This document shows positions 31,901 to 33,471 of a stretch of 33,471 nt of DNA, in pieces. Source of the DNA: Vibrio barjaei (GTDB taxonomy: Bacteria; Pseudomonadota; Gammaproteobacteria; Enterobacterales; Vibrionaceae); the NCBI RefSeq assembly GCF_001639065.2, contig NZ_LQXO02000062.1, positions 1-33,471 on the forward strand, written 5' to 3'. Numbering within the stretch: position 1 is the stretch's first letter; every line of letters starts with the position of its first letter. The translations under genes and the position numbers were made by a program. The notes below the pieces were generated by a model. It was not told the origin of the DNA. It saw only the letters and a list, made by a program, of their open reading frames with translations, and did not search any database.

Positions 31901-33471
31901 AACTACAATCAGCAAACTGGGCATTATTTAGGCCATGATACTTTTGAAGTATCGGTGACTGATAAAGCGGGGGCAACATCATCATTGTTTGTCACATTTA
32001 GAGTCGAGGGGATAGTGACTGCCCCTGCGATATCGGGCCTAGCGCCAACAGTTTCGACTCAAGTAACGGCGAATCCTACGGTGGCTAATACGGCCCCACA
32101 AGTTGCTCTAGCGCTACATCAGGGCGCGAGTCGAGTTTCGATTGATTTAACCTCTACAAGTGATAGTGGAAGTTCTAATAGTGATGACTTAACCAATATT
32201 CAAGCACCCGAAATAGGTGGTCATACTGACATTCCTTTCTCTTTAGTGAAGCTGTATGACGGAAACAAGGTGATTGGTTCTGGTTACTCAGATGGTCAAG
32301 GAGACTACCAGATCGTAGTCACCACATTAGCTAATGGTGCTCATAATCTTCGTGCTTTAGCGTTAGGGCCTGCAAGTGCTTTACCAGCAACGTCTTCTAT
32401 GTTGCCAATTACCATCGATACGCAGGCTCCGACACCGGTCGTAACAGTAGATACTATTACTCGCGATAATGTCCTCAACGCAACGGAATCTCAGTCGATG
32501 ATTACCATCTCGGGCGATGCATCTGGTGGGGCACACCCAGGAGACATTGTCACCATTGAAGTCGGTGGGCACTCGTACTCTGGGAAGTTAGATGCAGCAG
32601 GCCACTACAATATCGATGTACCAGGATCAGAGCTAGAGCAAGTATCAAAAGTAAAAGTTTCTGTTACAGCGATCGATGATGCAGGTAATAGCACAACGAC
32701 ATCGATCGACCACCACTATGATGTCGATAAAAGTGTGGGGAGTCCGACTATTAGCTTTGAAAGCCCTGGTTCGGACAACTTGTATAGTAAAGCGGAAATA
32801 GCGCAAGGAGCGGCAGGAACCATCACGGCCACAGTTCATGCCGCTGCGGATGCTAAGGTTGGTGAGCACCTAAATATCAATGGTGTGGACCATGTCTTAG
32901 ATGCCTATTCCTTGAAGCATGGTATCAACTTAGAAGTTACGCCAAGCACTCCAGTTCGAGCTGTTATGACTGATGAGCATGGTAACGTAAACTCAGCGCT
33001 CAATGTGGCTGCTGGGACAAAACCAGAGCCAATAGTAGTAACAGCTCCCTCTGGCAGTCACCAGATAAGTACCTCACTGGGAACGCCAACACTCATGCCT
33101 ACGGGACAGTCAGTTGCCCCCGCACAACAAGGATGGAGGATATTAGTAAATGGGCATTATCAGACTTCGTTTAACGGTAAATGGGGCACGTTGACCATTG
33201 ACCCTCAAACAGGGCACTTGAGTTACCATGACCATGGTACAATTCACACAGGACCTCATGGTTCACCTACTGATTTGGGGGTTCATCAGGAGCATTTTGA
33301 AATCGCGTTACAGGGCTCGCTCCAAGACGATATTACGCTTCATGTTAAAGTCAGTATTCTGAACCATGGCCCAGGGCATAGTGGCAAGTTAACTGAGGGG
33401 GCAGAAGTGTTGGACATGACAGTCACCCCTTTATTACATCATAATCCACCGCCGCCACCTCCACCGCCGCT
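22919..33471 (+). CDS. Giant VCBS/cadherin-like/Ig-like repeat surface protein (5' part)
   Basis: An open frame of 3517 codons runs off the window without a stop. The ATG at 22919 has TAGGA 8 nt upstream. A basic stretch (about 24-45) and a weakly hydrophobic segment (47-62) end in A66-S-A before Gln-Gly. This may be an unusual signal peptide. A Ser-rich region to about residue 180 follows. From about residue 185 to 3030, some 25 modules of ~90-120 residues end in HGTND-like sequence. They are VCBS and cadherin-like modules, often alternating. Ig-like modules follow, then a poly-proline tract. Such proteins are usually adhesins or biofilm proteins exported by a type I system. The C-terminal export signal and any transporter genes would lie outside the window. 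Confidence 0.9.
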   Translation, partial: MTDKKSDKAKTKSGQSIKETLPQKTVSRKNPRKNEKKRRLFSTLRYQVGLPPALTFILPSLATRHASAQGSENSSSPTNHPTTEAMRRDESSGTNTQHIGTSSQESVLVNADTNEARSSHIAPSARLELHHYKVHAYTNPHLLATNKISLSSEPTPSPRSSSTGFQDHLDQSSSQPNAPQFIKPEITNQLLQVKEDGQLVHGQLIATDKNTNETISFATNTQVDGLTLNPDGTYTFDPTDTVYQSLKEGEIKELTVPVTVTDSVGLTSHANFVIQVTGTNDIPSVKGQVSGHIQEDINVDSSGLLTVAGQVHVHDIDHGESHTLAEVIKGQFGTLTIDDQGHWRYQVDNSLNAIQQLTSKQQITETISIHTADHTSQNIQVVIGGSDDNAVISGIDSGAVVEDLHVKNGSIKTQGDLTIVDTDLGEAHFVSQVLVGQFGSLNIDANGHWSYEANNLQAAIQQLGKGDELHETFTVASVDGTTHEIKIEIDGVNDLPVMAGQSQSVKEDGAVFHGQIVATDVDHDLLTYSISNPIDGLSFSPDGSYAFDPSHASYQHLAVGDTYTVKTTVIVTDTAGGQDHKELSFVIEGTNDKPTVSPITAQFHEDQSQHLDINLLSHAQDADGDALSVGNLFQVKMNGHIGRLPDGFGIVNGHLQVDPSSSTFQHLAQGEIATFELSYKVTDSHGASTPQSVTVKIVGTDDKAQLASSSINIGEAAAEHTYHGTSIKGSLQLTDIDTHDNPQFVDMIYQSSSRLGTLALRADGHYEYFLYGNYIGTTNAQKTVAALKPGESITETFNVETADGQTKPVTVTIHGEEDSAQIVVNYGTTDNHLHEDSMTSPAYPTELFSTGIVRVIDPDHDDDQLKPQTLVSTHGGHFTVTETGMWQYHIDNSLPVIQQLGKGESFQEQFTVESKDGSAQKVITVTVHGTNDNPEVSSTVTLPSGNEDKPYIISSAALLANASDVDANDAGHLSVASLVALKADGSSAGTITDNHNGSFTFTPEQNYNGQVHFNYEVHDGHGGSIATSASSVLKPVSDNAQISYASTDHHLAGVTEDRGYIDTHDELQFEGKLDIVDPDQGEAEFDINYGPQTYYGIGYDTKLGGHILLMRDGHYTYTIRDHQPQVQSLNQGEVLTDQCVVRAKDGTTFTIEVSIHGTNDAPVISQAVILAPGVEDTRMTITTAQLLANATDVDTNDSGQLSVANLSVDHGAVHINPDGTFSFTPEKDYNGKVHFNYDVTDAHGGTTHTGASTTLSATPDGAIISEVTTDHVTEDGSHSRHNAGVTTELANGRLQVVDPDSGENKFQYSQFGESAVHDPFGGMLRIDSMGNWGYSVNNANLQHLAEGQTETVVYRVHSYDGTAYELHIHVIGTNDAPTITQVALSNGTEDTHYQMQASQFGFHDIDTGDTLHFIAITDLPPATQGKFVLDGHDITAGQPIPTADISKLQFIPAQDFNGDVQFKFTVNDGHTDSAEATNTLHIDAVGDKAVISGVDTGDVYENKNPDMSPDFAQPGMAHLTNSMIHVEGQLTIIDPDTGENSFDSKGIGYTYHGKYGHLILNTDGKWFYGVATGTADVNGGLTTNVGSTIDQLGANETLTDTITIQSKDGTTHDIVITIHGDNDRPYCSGEVQLNSGKEDLVQTITASELLANTVDVDTNDTGKLTITNLHADHGSILDNQDGTFTFTPTKDYNGQVHFTYDVQDAHGGVTATGATLQLAAVSDAAQIIAAGVTLKEDHVLSGTTSLHSEGQFHVIDPDGPSESQFAMAPGQITSFYKGSFGGDLQINSNGNYFYNIDNSTVDQLRDGEHVTDRFTIKSADGTTKEIEFLIQGTSDTPTITRSSLHEYSFEDGSVLHGRLYGLDPDKGDKQTLTYEALGSAAGFHLDPDGSYTFDPSNSAYQHGSLTYGSDLQIYVPVKVTDSEGLSSVHNMRFTIMPTNDAPIVTSSVSISSGTEDHSVVFHNSDLLAHASDVDDYDRLHVSNLHADHGSITDNHDGTFTFTPDSNYNGTVKFSYDVTDNHGASTHTSASMTLAAVEDKTEFIGANHGVATEDTGTVVYPHIMDATDWQALQITDVDSANTQVTVEFSGHQYTWDLGTDLDVTTPYGKFQFHTITSGPHQGEHSWNYIGDNKNSDVQGLKAGESIQETIKLIAKDGTEFPIHVEVKGTEDGVVIDSTSELGHVIENAQTGASVSGQLNAHDTDIHDQVHWTATPSSGVSGSYGTFHVDTAGQWHYDVDQGKATQLGTGDEKWEYFNVEAVSSDGSQMTKRVAVVVHGHNDNPTVTSDVSLAASKEDKVINLTQADLLAHASNVDTNDRGWLRVANLTADHGHITTNQDGSFTFTPDTNYNGIVRFNYDVTDRHGGSTPAQASISLQAVNDLPSVHGDSSGMVTEAGIDAHGAAVGSASVQGTLTATDPDSGDTVAWHVTQQSGTYGRLTVDQHGQWNYQLNDASAPVQQLVQGATAQDTFVVTATDKSGTPVSQTVTIDVHGSNDGASIDGHTMSSLSLDLTEDSTTSTLNGHLQLTDVDSGENQFAPLTKAAGTYGHLDLDANGDWTYTLDNQLAATNGLHTGQVVTDHFVIQSPDGTASKSITVNVHGHDDLPTLTVNEGEAVNSLDLFAGIQGQGVSGLQYSTDGIHYSSTLPEGFVLDADGHTLHVDVSGTGYDHLATGVKQSIYINYQLQEGTGVNQQSVLQHGLVEVIGTSDAPVLHQFSPRANQFSGPVRGNLLTGTTDVDDGAHLVLTDIQYKEGGGYHTLLPGQSHDIAGVGTIHIEANGDYVFTPDSTFTGNVPSMWYRVTDTTDSQSVEKQSTLNISIDPNHQPTVSVLSASFNEDADLAISTRDFGYADSDSDPLHWITITQVPDASHGHLIVDGRVVVNGNLIPANMLDRLIFRPVTNYNGSATFSYKAHDGHSYSTEQHAQLSITPVNDVPTIHLTPVTPVKGTVTQTDVDIGDTHQFGVASPAGQFGTLSVDQATGAYQYVPNGHITGMNYNQQTGHYLGHDTFEVSVTDKAGATSSLFVTFRVEGIVTAPAISGLAPTVSTQVTANPTVANTAPQVALALHQGASRVSIDLTSTSDSGSSNSDDLTNIQAPEIGGHTDIPFSLVKLYDGNKVIGSGYSDGQGDYQIVVTTLANGAHNLRALALGPASALPATSSMLPITIDTQAPTPVVTVDTITRDNVLNATESQSMITISGDASGGAHPGDIVTIEVGGHSYSGKLDAAGHYNIDVPGSELEQVSKVKVSVTAIDDAGNSTTTSIDHHYDVDKSVGSPTISFESPGSDNLYSKAEIAQGAAGTITATVHAAADAKVGEHLNINGVDHVLDAYSLKHGINLEVTPSTPVRAVMTDEHGNVNSALNVAAGTKPEPIVVTAPSGSHQISTSLGTPTLMPTGQSVAPAQQGWRILVNGHYQTSFNGKWGTLTIDPQTGHLSYHDHGTIHTGPHGSPTDLGVHQEHFEIALQGSLQDDITLHVKVSILNHGPGHSGKLTEGAEVLDMTVTPLLHHNPPPPPPPP
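23470..32010 (+). repeat. Tandem VCBS and cadherin-like modules of the giant protein
   Basis: About 25 in-frame repeats are seen by their boundary motifs: GTND at 23761, GVND at 24400, GTND at 24694, GTDD at 25024, GTND near 25712, 26394 and 27038, GDND near 27784, and so on to about 31710. Three kinds occur. VCBS units have 'G-x-L-x-I-x-D-x-x-G-x-W-x-Y-x-V'. Cadherin-like units have FTFTP followed by YNG and V-x-F-x-Y-x-V-x-D-x-HGG, at about 25755, 26420, 27800, 28745 and 29765, with variants at 27050 and 31390. A third kind has PDGSYTFDPS-x-x-x-YQ, at 23490, 24415 and 28450. Confidence 0.85.
32040..33400 (+). repeat. Bacterial Ig-like modules of the giant protein
   Basis: After the VCBS part the sequence changes to Ig-like units with VKLYDGNKVIGSGYSDGQGDY, ITIDTQAPTPVVTVD, and VTIEVGGHSYSGKLDAAGHY followed by VTAIDDAGNSTT. 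At least two clear units and two weaker ones follow one another. The last part (GHYQTSFNGKWGTLTIDPQTG) returns to a VCBS-like strand pattern. Confidence 0.65.
33446..33471 (+). other. Poly-proline tract at the window end
   Basis: Eight consecutive Pro codons (CCA, CCG and CCT mixed) follow HHN, in frame with the giant protein, and the window ends there. A rigid proline linker often separates functional sections of large adhesins. Confidence 0.8.

Noticed and set aside
24797..33000. Many open frames on the - strand and in other + frames opposite the giant repeat gene
   Set aside because: They lie inside one long continuous frame with strong domain structure. They are side effects of codon use in the repeats.
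1..33471. tRNA, rRNA genes, CRISPR arrays, insertion sequences and prophage genes
   Set aside because: I saw no cloverleaf pattern, no regularly spaced short direct repeats, no transposase and no phage structural gene. The only repeats are attC sites and the coding repeats of the giant protein.

Overview
The window looks like part of a Vibrionaceae chromosome. Several coding regions on the + strand are separated by integron attC recombination sites of the Vibrio type. These have a TAAC-type inverse core, a conserved central segment with AACGCTTGGCACTTT-like sequence, and a closing AAGGCGTTA-type core. The integrase and attI are not in the window, so this is an internal or distal part of a cassette array.

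Layout. (1) About 1-4629: recognisable gene cassettes with good attC sites. They carry a Phd/RelE-ParE toxin-antitoxin pair, a UPF0158 protein, a DUF4440 protein, a 44-residue membrane peptide, a zinc-ribbon membrane protein, a reversed nucleotidyltransferase and an RDD membrane protein. (2) About 4630-7750: the same kind of cargo (small membrane proteins, a GNAT acetyltransferase, a second copy of the 44-residue peptide, a second RDD protein), but with eroded, half-deleted or collapsed attC sites. (3) About 7750-19800: small accessory genes, nearly all on the + strand, between which I find no convincing attC. They include two GFA-fold zinc proteins, three GNATs, a Rof-like Rho-binding antiterminator, a DUF3291 protein coupled to an APH-fold kinase homologue, MAPEG, DUF6404-like, YHS, PH-domain, DUF1349, HAD, SDR and DUF1801 proteins, and an HTH-2TM regulator next to a GNAT. 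This stretch may be an old array that lost its recombination sites, or ordinary accessory chromosome. (4) About 19800-22471: a small gene divergent from a PF06042-type nucleotidyltransferase, then a complete periplasmic gamma-glutamyltransferase (ggt, - strand), which looks like core chromosome. (5) From 22919 to the end: the first 3517 codons of a giant repeat protein (VCBS and cadherin-like modules, then Ig-like modules, then a poly-proline tract), open at the window edge and preceded by a 47-codon membrane-peptide ORF.

Cassette genes are mostly independent single-gene units, so they are not expected to form one pathway. True operon-like pairs are Phd-toxin (13 nt overlap), DUF3291-kinase (TAATG overlap), SDR-DUF1801 (10 nt gap), YHS-80aa (12 nt gap) and HTH-2TM-GNAT (2 nt gap). 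The most interesting signals are families that recur within this short array (the 44-residue peptides, the KLGGLS membrane proteins and the RDD proteins), the stepwise decay of attC sites along the window, the long cassette-specific terminal complementarity, the Rof homologue, and the architecture of the giant surface protein. All family calls come from reading the translated sequence without database searches.
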